64,000 nt of DNA from NCBI GenBank assembly GCA_036346205.1, contig JARFJB010001910.1, positions 2,231,001 through 2,295,000 of the forward strand. The letters run 5' to 3'. Both the position numbers and the translations under genes were made by a program. Source of the stretch: Vesta saturnalis. Its lineage: Eukaryota > Arthropoda > Insecta > Coleoptera > Lampyridae. Below are positions 37,040-48,027 of the stretch, in pieces (positions within the stretch are counted from its first letter, which is position 1; the number at the start of each line of letters is the position of its first letter). The notes under the pieces are model-generated. The model saw only the letters and a list, made by a program, of their open reading frames with translations. It was not told the DNA's origin and ran no database searches.

Positions 37040-37190
37040 AAAATGCAGGACACACTACGCGTTTTATTTTCATGTTCCAGTAAAAAAAGGGAACCCGTAT
37101 ACCTGTTTCTTTGTAAATAATTACAGACCTTTTTATTACTGGAACAGAAAAATAAAACGCATATATTCAGAATTGTCCTGTACACAAATC
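37040..37190. repeat. Imperfect inverted repeat, possible hairpin or MITE
   Basis: The sequence CAGGACACACTACGCGTTTT, continuing to TGTTCCAGTAA near 37085, is mirrored by TTACTGGAACA near 37135 and AATTGTCCTG near 37182. Arms of about 40 bp match in blocks. The small ORF across it (69 codons) has no support. Confidence 0.55.
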
Positions 37191-37354
37191 TTTGACAAAA
37201 CTCAACAAGATAAAACGTCCCTAGTTGGTATTAAACTGTAACAAAAACTGTTGTTAGGCTTACCATTTCAGTAACAGGGTTTAAAGTTTCATAAAATAGT
37301 GATAATAATACAAAGTAATGAGGTAAATCCGTAGCTCAAAAATTGAGAAGTAGA

Positions 37355-37436
37355 AGAAGTGGAAGAAAAACTCAAAACCAAAATTCTCAATTATTTTTTA
37401 TTATATGTATATGGTGTAGTTAAAAAATAATCCTAC

Positions 37437-37522
<86 letters not shown>

Positions 37523-38266
37523 TTATTTATATTTATTTATTTTGTATTTGTTTCCATTTAATCTTGTTTTGTGTAAATCGGAAAAATAGTGCATCAGGCT
37601 AGTTGCCTTGTTTTAAAATCTAACCTAAATTAGTATCATTTCAATTTCCTATAGTACGTATAGTACGTTAGTTCCACATTATAGCATTATATCTATGCTA
37701 GTTCTCAAAATCTTATTTTACAGGTACACTGTATAACATTAATTAAACATTAAATAGGAAATATGAAAATGTAAACTTTCACCATTAACATCATAATATT
37801 ATCTTTGATTTTAATGGTGTACTTTAAATTATAATCTAAACGTTTCGATAACACAGTTTTCGTCAGTAATGTTTGTTAAAAATTGTTAAAGATGTAGTAA
37901 ACAATTTTGTCAAATTTGAAAAATTAAAACATAAACATAAGCCTGCTATTAGTATTTTTCAAATTTGACAAAATTGTTTACTACATCTTTAACAATTTTT
38001 AACAAACATTACTACTGACGAAGATAACTGTAAGTGCTATCGAAACGTTTAGATTGTATAATTTAAAGTACACCATTAAAAAATCCCAAAAAAGATAAGT
38101 ATTTTATTAAATAGGAAAGGTCCATAAGATATAATCATTTCATTAAAAGTTTTAAATACGTTAATTTTTGAGGTCTAATTATAACTGAATTAAAACAGAA
38201 AGTGAATAATACTTAATAAAGTACAACTATAAATAATAAAACATAAACAAACGTCATTTTATGCTA
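37355..38266 (+). repeat. Tandem duplication, unit 1 (contains an insertion)
   Basis: It begins AGAAGTGGAAGAAAAACTC and ends with AAACAAACGTCATTTTATGC. It includes a (TA)n tract at about 37438-37518 and a 344-bp insertion at 37762-38105. Without the insertion and one target copy it aligns with unit 2 almost base for base apart from the (TA)n length. Confidence 0.9.
37762..38105. mobile_element. Palindromic insertion of the hammerhead-like repeat family, with target duplication
   Basis: The 344-bp insertion is flanked by ATTAAATAGGAAA on both sides (37749-37761 and 38106-38118), a 13-bp target-site duplication proved by the single copy in unit 2. It consists of two inverted copies of the repeat. 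The left arm starts TATGAAAATGTAAACTTTC; the right arm ends about 35 bp earlier in the consensus. They meet near 37960. Each arm has a hammerhead-like core, eroded in the left arm (minus, 37866-37841) and well kept in the right arm (plus, 38015-38047). Such inverted end structures are known for Penelope-like elements; membership in that group is inferred. Confidence 0.85.
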
Positions 38267-38347
38267 AGAAGTGGAAGAAAAACTCAAAACCAAAATTCTC
38301 AATTATTTTTATTATATGTATATGGTGTAGTTAAAAATAATCCTACA

Positions 38348-38398
<51 letters not shown>

Positions 38399-38770
38399 TA
38401 TTTATTTGTATTTGTTTCCATTTAATCTTGTTTTGTGTAAATCGGAAAAATAATGCATCAGGCTAGTTGCCTTTTTTAAAATCTAACCTAAATTAATATC
38501 ATTTCAATTTCCTATACGTATAGTACGTTAGTTCCACATTATAGCATTATATCTATGCTAGTTCTCAAAATCTTATTTTACAGGTACACTGTATAACATT
38601 AATTAAACATTAAATAGGAAAGGTTCATAAGATATAATCATTTCATTAAAAGTATTAAATACGTTAATTTTTGAGGTCTAATTATAACTGAATTAAAACA
38701 GAAAGTGAATAATACTTAATAAAGTACAATTATAAATAATAAAACATAAACAAACGTCATTTTGTGCTAA
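38267..38770 (+). repeat. Tandem duplication, unit 2 (empty site)
   Basis: It follows unit 1 directly with the same start. It has a shorter (TA)n tract (about 38351-38393) and a single uninterrupted ATTAAATAGGAAA at 38609-38621, where unit 1 carries the insertion. Confidence 0.9.
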
Positions 38771-38867
38771 TTGTTTTAGTGCCCATTAATTGCTAAAAAA
38801 ACTGTGTAAGATTAATTTTATTTATAAACGAAAGACAAAATCTATTACATATACAATAACGAATCAA

Positions 38868-38868
38868 G

Positions 38869-38941
<73 letters not shown>
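38868..38941. repeat. (TA)n microsatellite with a short CA interruption
   Basis: The TA run is broken by ACACACAT near 38900. It directly abuts the mariner-style end ACAGGGTGTGC at 38942. Confidence 0.95.
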
Positions 38942-38944
<3 letters not shown>

Positions 38945-39532
38945 GGTGTGCAAATAGTATTGCACCAAATGGGATTATGTAGAAACGGTTTGACATTTGG
39001 TGGGGTTAAAACATACATAAATACCCATATTTTGATATGAGTTTCGTTTGTTTTGTGCTACTAGTGTTTGTCAGAGGCAGCCATCTTGAATTTTTTTAAA
39101 TTGCAACCTAGGTTGAATTTGGTGTCATTTGACAGGTAATTGATTTGGAAATCTAGAGATGCTATTAGACGACAACAAAGCCTTAATGAGTTGAAAATAA
39201 AACAATTTTTGGCTGTTGTTGACCCTCCAATGGGTAGCCGTAAATATTGCGATTGTGCAGGAAGAATAGTGCGCATAGTACAAAATTTTCAGTACAACGT
39301 AGATATTGGAGGATATGTTCGCGGTCTTGCTCACAACACTGGTTATTAGTGTGCATGTATGTATTTGTGAATGTGAACTATATTAATTTTTGGTGTGTGT
39401 AACCAAATGTAAACAACTTTTCTAGTACATTACATAACTTTTTGTATTTGTAAATTTAATAAAATAATCTTATTCTATTATTTCAAGCAATTTTCTTTTC
39501 GTGAAATTGTTATTCGAGCTTTCTAGGAACTG
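38942..39532. repeat. Probable fragment of a mariner-type element
   Basis: It starts ACAGGGTGTGCAAATAG beside the (TA)n tract, the same kind of end as on the mariner-like elements in this window. The overlapping ORFs on both strands (69-71 codons) have no family match that I recognise. The right border is not defined, because the next element starts at 39533. Confidence 0.4.
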
Positions 39533-42415
39533 TACCGGGTGGCCGGATAAGAATGCAAAGTGCTGTTTCTCCGAAACTATTCATCGTAGAGAGTTTCGCT
39601 AAAAAATTTTATTAATAAAGTGGCCAAAAAAAGACCGTGGAAAATATTTTCAAATTTGCAAGATGACCGCCGGAGGGTTTAACCGCCATTCTAAACATTT
39701 AAGGTTATATTTTACTGAAATCCACCTAGCAAATGTACCAAAAAATTATATTCCTTTTATAGCTCAGCTTTATTCGAGTAATTTTTGTTTGACGTATCTA
39801 TTAAAATAAAGTAGTGGGGGGTGATTCAGTGATTTTTTAAATAAACAGCTGTAACTCCTAAACAACTGAACTGATTTTAATAAACTTAGTCTCGTTGGAA
39901 AGAGCATTTATTGCTCCATAAAAACCATCTTACGCGTAATATGTTTCATTTTTAGTGATGCCACTAGAGCATGTTTTTTGATATAATATGAGAAAATTGC
40001 AAAATTCTCTAAAAAATTAAATGCAACAATATGACTTTTTTTTCATCAAAATGAGATGAAATCATCCCTAGATAGGTTAGTGAAAACCGCATCTCGATAT
40101 CTTATTCATACCCTAAAATATCGAAGAAAGAATATTTAATTATCGTAAAATTTGAAAAAGTCTATATTATAGCGGTATTTATTCTTATTTATGTCTTTTT
40201 TCAAGATTCAATGAAAAATGTCATCACTTTATAATTTTTAAATAAAATTTTTCATAATTTCAAAAATTAAATGTAATAATATGATATTTATTTTTGAAAT
40301 TCTTTTTATTAATTTTATTTATGGCCCTAAAAAGGACCGATTGTGCAATAATGCTTACTTAAGTAGGCATTAAGTAGGCATCAAGTACCTACTTAATGCC
40401 GACTTAAATTCTCAAATTGTCTCCCATCGACCTTGATGCATTGTTTCATGCGTGGACATTACAGCAGCTTCAACTTCTGGTCTCGACAGGCTACGAATGG
40501 CCTCTCGAATTCGTACTTTCATGTCGTCTCTCGTTGTTGGTGGAGTTTCATAAACAATACCTTTTAACCGACCCCATAGATAAAAATCCAAACAGGTTAA
40601 GTCTGGGGATCGGGGTGGCCAATGAAATAGACTTCCTCGTCCAATCCACCTCTGGTGATATATTAAATTTAAATGTTCTCGTAGATTTATTGAAAAATCT
40701 GCTTTACAACCATCTAGTTGTAAAAATATATTCTGCCGTAATTGTAAAGGCACATCTTCTAATAAAATAGGCAATTGGTTTACCAGAAACTCAAGAAACA
40801 CGGCACCATTTAGTAGTTCATCAAAGAAATAGGGACCTATAATAGTTCCGTCCAGGATGCCACACCACGCATTAACACTCCAACGACCTTGATGTTGGAC
40901 CTCGTGCAACCAGTGAGGATTAGTGTCAGCCCAATAATGCATATTATGCAAATGAACGTTTCCATCACTTTTAAAAGTGGCCTCATCCATCCAAAGAATT
41001 TCGGATAAAAATCCTCTATTTTCCCTGATCATGCAATCCAATGACAATAATCTATCCGTCGGTCAAAGTCTTCGTCATGTAAGGCTTGATGTAAAACCAT
41101 ATGATACGATTCTAGAAATTTGAAATTACAAACACATGTAAAGTAGTATTTTCAGTGACAGAAGAACTGACCTGTGATCCTTTAAAATGTTCGTGACATC
41201 CAACGCGAGAGACATTGCTCTCATACTAACGTGGGGATTCAATGACACGTATGCTAAGACATTAACAATATTGTCTTCCATTCTTCTAGCCAAGTCTCTT
41301 CGCAACTTTGGTCGAAAGCTTCCAATATTACGCAAATTTTGCACTAAACGCGAAAAAATTCTCGCATCGCGTAGATGCCGATTTGGATATCGAGCTGAGT
41401 ATACTCTCTTAGCTAAAGCCGCATTTTGAAGACATTCAAAATATACCGCAATCACCACAGCTTCACCATTTGTAAAATACATTATAGGTAGTTTTAAGGA
41501 CTTATTTGTGCAACAAACATATACTACACTGTCTGTCAAATTTTAATATTTATTTGCAAGTTGATTTTAGGTATTTGTTTTTTCTCAATGGCCTACTCCT
41601 AATATTCATTCTACTTATTCTGCACTTACATATTCTATGCATCGATTATTATGCTCCTACATGTTTTTTTTTAATTTGTGAAATTATGAAAAATTTTATC
41701 ATTTCAAAATTATAAAATGATGAAATTTTTCGTTGAATCTTGAAAAAAAGACAAATAAATAAGAATAAATACCGGTGCAATATCGACTTTTTCAAATTTT
41801 ATAATAACTACATTTTCTTTCTTCGATATTTTAGGGTATGCATAAGATATTGAGATGCGGTTTTCACTAACGTATTTAGGGATGATTTCAGCTCATTTTT
41901 ATGAAAAAAAGTCATATTGTTGCATTTAATTTTTTAGAGAATTTTGCTATTTTCTCATATTATATCAAAAAACGCGCTGTAGCGGCATCACTAAAAATTA
42001 GACATATTACAGGTAAGATGGATTTGATGGAGCAATAAATGCTCTTTCCAAGGAAACTAAGTTTATTGATATCAGTTCAGTCGTTTAGGAGTTACAGCTG
42101 TTTATTTAAAAAAAATCACTCAATCACCCCCCACCACTTTATTTTAATAGATACGTCAAACAACAATTACTCGAATAAAGTTGAGCTTTAAAAATCATAT
42201 AATTTTTTGGTACATTTACTAGGTGGATTTCAGTAAAAAAGCACTTTAAAAGTTTAGGATGGCGGTTACGCCCCATCGCGGTCATCTTGCAAATTTGAAA
42301 ATATTTTCCAAGGTCTTTTTTTGACCACTTTAGTAATAAAAATTTTTACCTCAACACTCTACGACGAATAGTTTCCGAGAAACAGCACTTTGCATTCTTA
42401 TCTGGCCACCCGGTA
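39533..42415 (-). mobile_element. mariner-like transposon with about 750-bp terminal inverted repeats
   Basis: The ends are TACCGGGTGGCCGGATAAGA on the left and its near-complement, ending GGCCACCCGGTA, on the right; the first and last TA could be the target. The arms extend inwards to about 40300 on the left and about 41640 on the right, with a few per cent differences. A minus-strand transposase lies between them. The layout is the same as at 21037-23943, but the repeat sequence differs, so these are two related families with long arms. Confidence 0.9.
40412..41539 (-). pseudogene. mariner-like (D,D36D-type) transposase, broken
   Basis: The N-terminal piece (41539-41126) contains a helix-turn-helix region with YFTNGEAVVIAVYFE and RRMEDNIVNVLAYVSLNPHV. 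The C-terminal piece (41047-40412) has ILWMDEATFKSDGNVH (first Asp), HYWADTNPHW, WCGILDGTIIGPYFFD, LQLDGCKADFS (second Asp) and HWPPRSPDLTCLDFYLWG (third Asp). There are 36 residues between the last two. It ends HQGRWETI. All three catalytic Asp residues are present. The two pieces are separated by frame changes between about 41160 and 41047, in the region of the second helix-turn-helix. Confidence 0.87.
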
Positions 42416-43880
42416 CATTCTAACAATTTTATTTCGTGCATTTTGGAATATTTAATTTAAACAATCCAAAATTATATGTTACGTGTTACGGTGTAGTTTA
42501 GATATTTCTCAACTCGAGAAAATGAAATCATTTGCAATTGAATCTACGTAATTAAATCCCTATTTATTAGAAATGTTAATTATACTCGTATTTATGAAGA
42601 TATGATTATAAAAGCTATACTTAAAGTGAATTTAATTGAGTTCAGTTTTCTCATTATAAACTGTGTAAACTACTCTATTAATAGAAACATTTTCAATACA
42701 ACGACAGTGAACAATCTTTTAATGTAAACGATATTACTTATACCTTTGAATATAAAAATATACCTTAATATTCAAAGCTTATACCCAAGACAGTTTGCAA
42801 TATTGTTTGACAAATGACTGAACTGGAAATACCTGTAATAACGTACTACTAAACTTTAAACTTCAGAAGGTTCTTCGTTCTTAATATCAATTCTCTAGAC
42901 AGAAATTTAATGCGCTAACATTAAGCACCAAATTTGTAGATATTTTCCTGTTGTTAAAATATATCATTAAAATATTGATAATTTTGACGTTACTTCAATT
43001 ATAAAATGGTGCTGAAAAGAAAATATTTCTTATAGTATATTTGCATAAGCAGTGCGTAACGACATTTAGCGATTCATTATAGAATAGTATTAACGATTTG
43101 AAAAACTATTAAGAAAGGTAAATTGACTTACAGATACGTACGGTTTGATTTGAATATACTATGTACCTGAAAACGTAACTTACCAGGGAATATAAGTAAT
43201 ACATTTCTTCATTGCCTAAATTAAAGACTTTTCGTGATCCTGTAGTAAAATTTAAATGAAAGCAACATATAAATTGAGTGTGACATTTTTTTTCTAGTTG
43301 ACTGTCATTATCTATCAACCATGAATAACAATTACACAATACAAGGAACGTACTTGTAAAATCATTTTATGGTGCAATAGCACACGCCAGGTTCGTGACT
43401 TATTTATTCAATTAGATTTGATGACAGATCAATCCCATTAGTTTCAATAATTAATAGATTTATTCAGTGAAAAAACGAAAAGTGTTTACACTAAAGATAT
43501 CTCTAGCAGAGGTAAATAATGACAGTTTTCATTATTAAAGTATAAGATAATATCAATTACACCAGATAACCTCACTCAAAATCATTCAAAATTGTCAAAA
43601 AAACAATTTAGATACCAAATAGCACCAAATTTAATTTTCGCTAGGAATCAATTTTTCCAACTAACCTCAATAATATATTTGTAAATGTGTCATTTGCCAT
43701 TCCCCTGTTACCTTTAGAAATAATGACCTTGAGGAGTAATAAATTGTCCCCAGTGTATGAAATATCAGAGTAAAAAGTAATTATTACCAATTAAACTTAT
43801 AAAGTTCGGCCATGTTTGAATTGATGATTCTGGATTAAAGTTTTTTACTGGTCCCTCCCTGATCCCCAAAAAAAATTTAG
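42416..43880. other. 1.5 kb without a recognised gene
   Basis: AT-rich. The 76-codon minus-strand ORF at 43109-43339 has no supporting motif. Confidence 0.5.
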
Positions 43881-43884
43881 AAAT

Positions 43885-44232
43885 TTTTTTTTAAATGTCT
43901 GTCTGTATGTGTGTTGTAGTCACTCGCCAGCCGAAACTATACGGACGATTTTGATAAAATTTGGAATGAACGCCTACGAGACAATTATGGCGATAAGACA
44001 AGCTTTTAAACGCAATAGGTATACAGGGGGTGAAAATAATGGTGTTATTTTGGGGGCAAATGTCAAACTCAGGTCATCAATAACTCGCATAAAATGTAAT
44101 TTTTTGTAATTTTTTAAAACTTTCAAATTGAATATGGCCGTAGTTACAACCACATATACATTTTTTTTGTAGAAATATATACTTCCGATACCGCTCGAGG
44201 TGTAAAAGAATTGGAAATAGATATGCGTAGAA
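43885..44232. repeat. Possible interspersed-repeat fragment
   Basis: A TGTCTGTCTGTATGTGTGTT start is followed by CGGACGATTTTGATAAAATT and TATACAGGGGGTGAAAATAA, wording often seen at the ends of arthropod repeats. No coding sequence is recognised. It is cut by the piggyBac-like element at 44233. Confidence 0.35.
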
Positions 44233-44460
44233 CCTTTTAAAGGCCGTATACAGTTACACTTTACACAAAGCGTTCATTTTGCAAGAACTTGTTAGTTGTG
44301 CCTAACACTAATAAAATAAACAATTAAAATTGATGTTGCAGTTGTAATTTCCAAAATAACATATGTTTCCAAAAGGGGAACGTTGGGCCTCTTATGTTGT
44401 CTAGAATATCGTAATAAATATAACAGGTATAAAAAAACAGTAATAGCCCAAGAACAAAGA

Positions 44461-45939
44461 TTTTTTTTTTATGTTTAAGGCGTCAACTGCTGTGGTTTTG
44501 TGCCTTTGTTCTGTTTTTAGTTACTATATTCTGTTAAATAGTCTCGTTTCTTTCAAGAACTGTAGTACTTTCTTTGTGTTTTCTAGGTTATCAATTACTA
44601 TGTCTTCTATTCGGTTGCTAAGTTGCAAACGTTTTCTGTTTTCTATATACAGTGGGCAGTCGATAAATATGTGTTGTAATGTTATATTTTTGTTACAGGT
44701 TCTACATATCTCTTGTGGTGATTGTCCAAGTACGTGTAAGTGAGTAATGTTCGTGTGTCCAATTCGGAGTCTTGTCATAATCACTTCTTCTTTTCTATTT
44801 AAGTTAAACCGATTATGCCAGGCAGTTAGTTGTGCCCTCTGTTGATTTAATGCAACATTTTGTTCTCTCCAAGTGTCGTGTCATTGTACCTCAATTTTCT
44901 TTTTTAAAAATATCTTTAAGTCGTGTGGTGTGACGCTCAGTTCGTCTATTGTAGGGAGCTTGGCGGCTTGTTTTGCTGCTTTATCTGCACATGCATTTCC
45001 ATGTATGTCTACATGTCCAGGTACCCACATCAGGTATATGTTTTTCATTTCATTAGATTCTAAGCAGTGTAGTTGGCCTCTGATCATGTTTAATAAGGTG
45101 TTATTTTCGTTGGTTTGACTTTGGATCGCTAGTAATGAACCTAATGAGTCACTACAAATGATGTAGTCTTTATATTCTTGGAGCCGGCATAGAAGTAGGG
45201 ATTGCCAGATGGCGTATAGTTCTAGGGTTTGTACACTGCTTATTTGATTATGTGACCAACTGTGGCATTATCTGTCAAAGAATATTGCGCTCCCAGCTCC
45301 AATTCTTGTCTTGGCGGCGTCTGTGTATATACTTTTAGCTTGTGTGTGTGTTTGCATTATTTGTCTGGCTCGTGTTCGGAATTGTCCTGATGGGGTTGTT
45401 TCTTTTTTCATTTTTGTTAGATGTAGAATAGATTTTGTTTTTAGGTTGGTCCAGGGAGGTATTTCGGGCTCCGTGTAGCTGAACACTGGAGGTATTTCAA
45501 TTTGTAGATCGTAGATTAGTTCAAATCCTCTGATAATTGTAGGTCTGCTTACGGTTGGTCGTTTTTGAAATTCGGCAATAGTTTCCTTGTTATTTAATAT
45601 TTGGTGGTTCAGGTTTTTAGGCGTTGAAATTATTTTGGTAATATAGTTACATAATTGTATTTGTCGTCTAGCGCTTAATGGTGGAATGCCCGCGTCTTCA
45701 AAGATTGACAGTAGCGGACTAGTACGAAAAGCACCAATTGCCATCCTAACTCCTTGAGCATGAATACGGTCAAGTTGACGCAAAGGTGTTACTCTTGCGG
45801 ATGAGTAAACGATACTACCGTAATCTATTATAGATAAGACACATGCTTTATACAATTGTATTAATACCTGCCTATCTGAGCCCCAGTTTATACTGCTCAT
45901 ACATCTTATTAAGTTTAATCTACGTTTACATTTGGTCAT
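44461..45939 (-). mobile_element. I-type non-LTR element, 5' truncated, inside the piggyBac-like element
   Basis: Its 3' end is a poly(A) run on the minus strand (poly-T at 44461-44471 on the plus strand). Its 5' truncation point is at about 45939, inside the reverse transcriptase thumb. Truncation from the 5' side is the usual outcome of target-primed reverse transcription. I could not identify a clean target duplication at the two edges. Confidence 0.75.
44524..45939 (-). pseudogene. I-type ORF2 C-terminal half: thumb, RNase H, zinc motif; two stops
   Basis: One minus-strand frame covers the whole stretch of 472 codons, with only two nonsense codons (TAA at 45268-45270 and TGA near 44881). 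It starts within the thumb (MTKCKRRLNLIRCMSSINWG, QLYKACVLSIIDYGSIVYSS). The RNase H domain keeps all acidic catalytic positions: SIYTDAAKT, TLELYAIW, CSDSLGS and WVPGHVDIHGNACADKAA. The tail has MTRLRIGHTNITH and CRTCNKNITLQHIFIDC, the C-terminal zinc motif of the I clade. It is a useful contrast with the eroded RNase H of the element at 29663. Confidence 0.85.
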
Positions 45940-47384
45940 AATATGCTTGCCACTGCAACACTTCTTCGGAATTCCAAATTAACAGTGTTTTCCTTGAGAT
46001 TCACATGCTGATAGAATCGAAAAGCTGATACAACAGCTAAACTCAACGCATGGAAGAAAAGGTTCCACCACCATTTTTTTGATCGCAACCTAGGCCGGTA
46101 ACTGGCACATAGACGATCCGCTAAGTCCACACCGCCCATCCCGATATTGTAATTTCTGATTACATTAAGTTGTACAATCTCCTTTTTGTTTTCGGACTTT
46201 ATACGCCTGGTTGTTTTCTGAAGCGGGGTAACTGTAAAATAATTGCTAGCCATTGTGACGACAGAATTGTCATTCCATTTTACACATAGTACGGTACCAT
46301 CTGATCTATAATCGTATGCACCCCTATCTTGCTTTTTCAAGACGTTTGATGAAATAAAAGGACACTTATTTATTCCATTTTCTCTGACAGTACCACAAGC
46401 ACGGATGTTTCCTTTTGACAGTTCTTTCACGAGATCATAACTTGTAAAGAAATTGTCGAAGTATACAATGTGATTAGCTGGGTCTTCGATTACCGATAAC
46501 ATATTGTTCACCACTCGTTTCCCTAATGGAGTTGAAGTATCACTTGTTTTCCCACAATAAATTTCAAAGTTGCAAGGATAACCGTCGCTTACACAAATCA
46601 TCCATAGTTTGAACCCGAAACGAATAGGCTTGTTCTTTATAAACATTTTAGCAGAGTGATGTCCATCGCTTCATCAATACTCAGATGTTTATGAACAACT
46701 CCAAATTGTTGAAGCTTTTCTTTGAGCTTTTCATAAAACACAGATACTTTTGCAACTTCAAACTGAACTAAATTGTTATTATCGGCAAGATGAAGATACC
46801 GTTTTATTATGCGGAACCTTTCTCTACTCATGACTTTAGGAAAAATTGTTGCTTGCATATCTTCTGACGTCGACCAATAATCATTTGTAGAGGGCAAACT
46901 GTGGTAACCGCTGATGAGAAGTAACCCAAGAAATTGACGCAGTTCTTGTTCGTATAAACTAAACGTTTGACAATTTCTATCCCTCGGGGCATAAAGTTCC
47001 GTTTGATCGCGAATGGAAGTGATAATCTCATTAGTAAAGCACAAAGAACATATTTCATAAGGCGATTTTCCACAATGTTCTTCTCCTATTTTGGCGGGAT
47101 CACTTGCCTTTTATATAATTCTAACATCCTCCGTTTTTTCCATATTCCTTTTCTTTCTACAATCACCTCGTTCTCTTCGTCGTCAGACAGTTCCAACTCA
47201 TTACTATGCAATTCCATTTCACCTGGTACATCCTGAGGCAGATCTTGCCTGTCCAGAATTTCATCATCGTCCAAAATTCCTCGTCGCTTTGAATATTTTG
47301 ATCTCCAGAGCTAGGAGGTAAAATTACAACATCAACTACATCTTGTGATGTTGAGGCTTCAATATCTTGCACAGCACTTTTCAA
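45936..47384 (-). pseudogene. piggyBac-like transposase, frameshifted and cut by an insertion
   Basis: The acidic N-terminus (about 47384-47086) spans two frames and includes NELELSDDEENE. The core then reads QFLGLLLISGYHSLPSTNDY, MSRERFRIIKRYLHLADN and HLSIDEAM (first catalytic Asp). A deletion of about a dozen bases near 46672 removes the following VPY-type residues and shifts the frame. The core resumes at HSAKMFIKNKPIRFGFKLW, with IVYFDNFFTSYDL (second Asp) and GMGGVDLADRLCASYRP (third Asp). It stops at 45936, where retrotransposon sequence begins, so the expected cysteine-rich C-terminal domain is missing. All three catalytic Asp residues are kept. Confidence 0.88.
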
Positions 47385-48027
47385 GAATTTATAACTTGTG
47401 ATGCTCTTCCTAAAATATTGTTTTTATTTACAATTTATTCCGTCATAATTTACTATTTACACTTACCCATAGAATTTCTTACGATCTATTATTGCTACTA
47501 ACAAATCGAGAAAAGCACGTCACTACTGAACAGGAAAAAAACCATAAATGGAATAATAACCAATGTCTGTGTGACTAACGCGTCTATTCATGTCTAAACT
47601 TGTAAACTGCAGCATAATGTAGTTTTATCACTTTGACTGCATCGGCGCGGTTGTGACTACCTCATAAAATAAAGAAAAACATATCTTACTTATGATGAAT
47701 CCCACGATGTTACAAGGCTATATTCAAATTTTGGATGTAAAACGACAATAATTACACGATTTATTTCCAATTTTCCACAGACACTACGTGCTACACAAAA
47801 ATAAAAGTGTTTGATGAGTGTTTTTTCTAAAAAATTACAGATAATTGACAAATGTAAATTAATCACATTCAACTAGAGTGCTTTTACATTAAAATTAAAT
47901 AATTATTTTTACTTAAAATTGTATAAAAGATTACCAACGTGATGTACCCAAAAAGGGAACGTTGGCCTTTAAAAGGTTAAATAAAGGTTCTTTAAAGAAA
48001 ATTTTTTACGTAATAAATTATGGTATA

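Larger units (their letters stand above)
44233..47976 (-). mobile_element. piggyBac-like DNA transposon interrupted by a retrotransposon
   Basis: The 5' end on the minus strand is TTAA (47977-47980) followed by CCTTTTAAAGGCC. The other end is its complement, at 44233-44245. The flank there is AGAA where TTAA is expected, so the target copy has decayed. A subterminal motif, GGCC(C)AACGTTCCC(C)TTTT, lies at the 5' tip and again near 44395, in the same orientation. The transposase gene reads leftwards from about 47384 but is cut near 45938, where a 5'-truncated I-type element (44461-45939) sits. Confidence 0.85.

Noticed and set aside
39140..39349. 69-codon ORF near a mariner-type end
   Set aside because: No recognisable domain. 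It overlaps an equally long ORF on the other strand and lies within a likely repeat fragment.
43109..43339. 76-codon minus-strand ORF as a host gene exon
   Set aside because: No splice context, no recognised domain and surrounding AT-rich DNA make it a chance frame.
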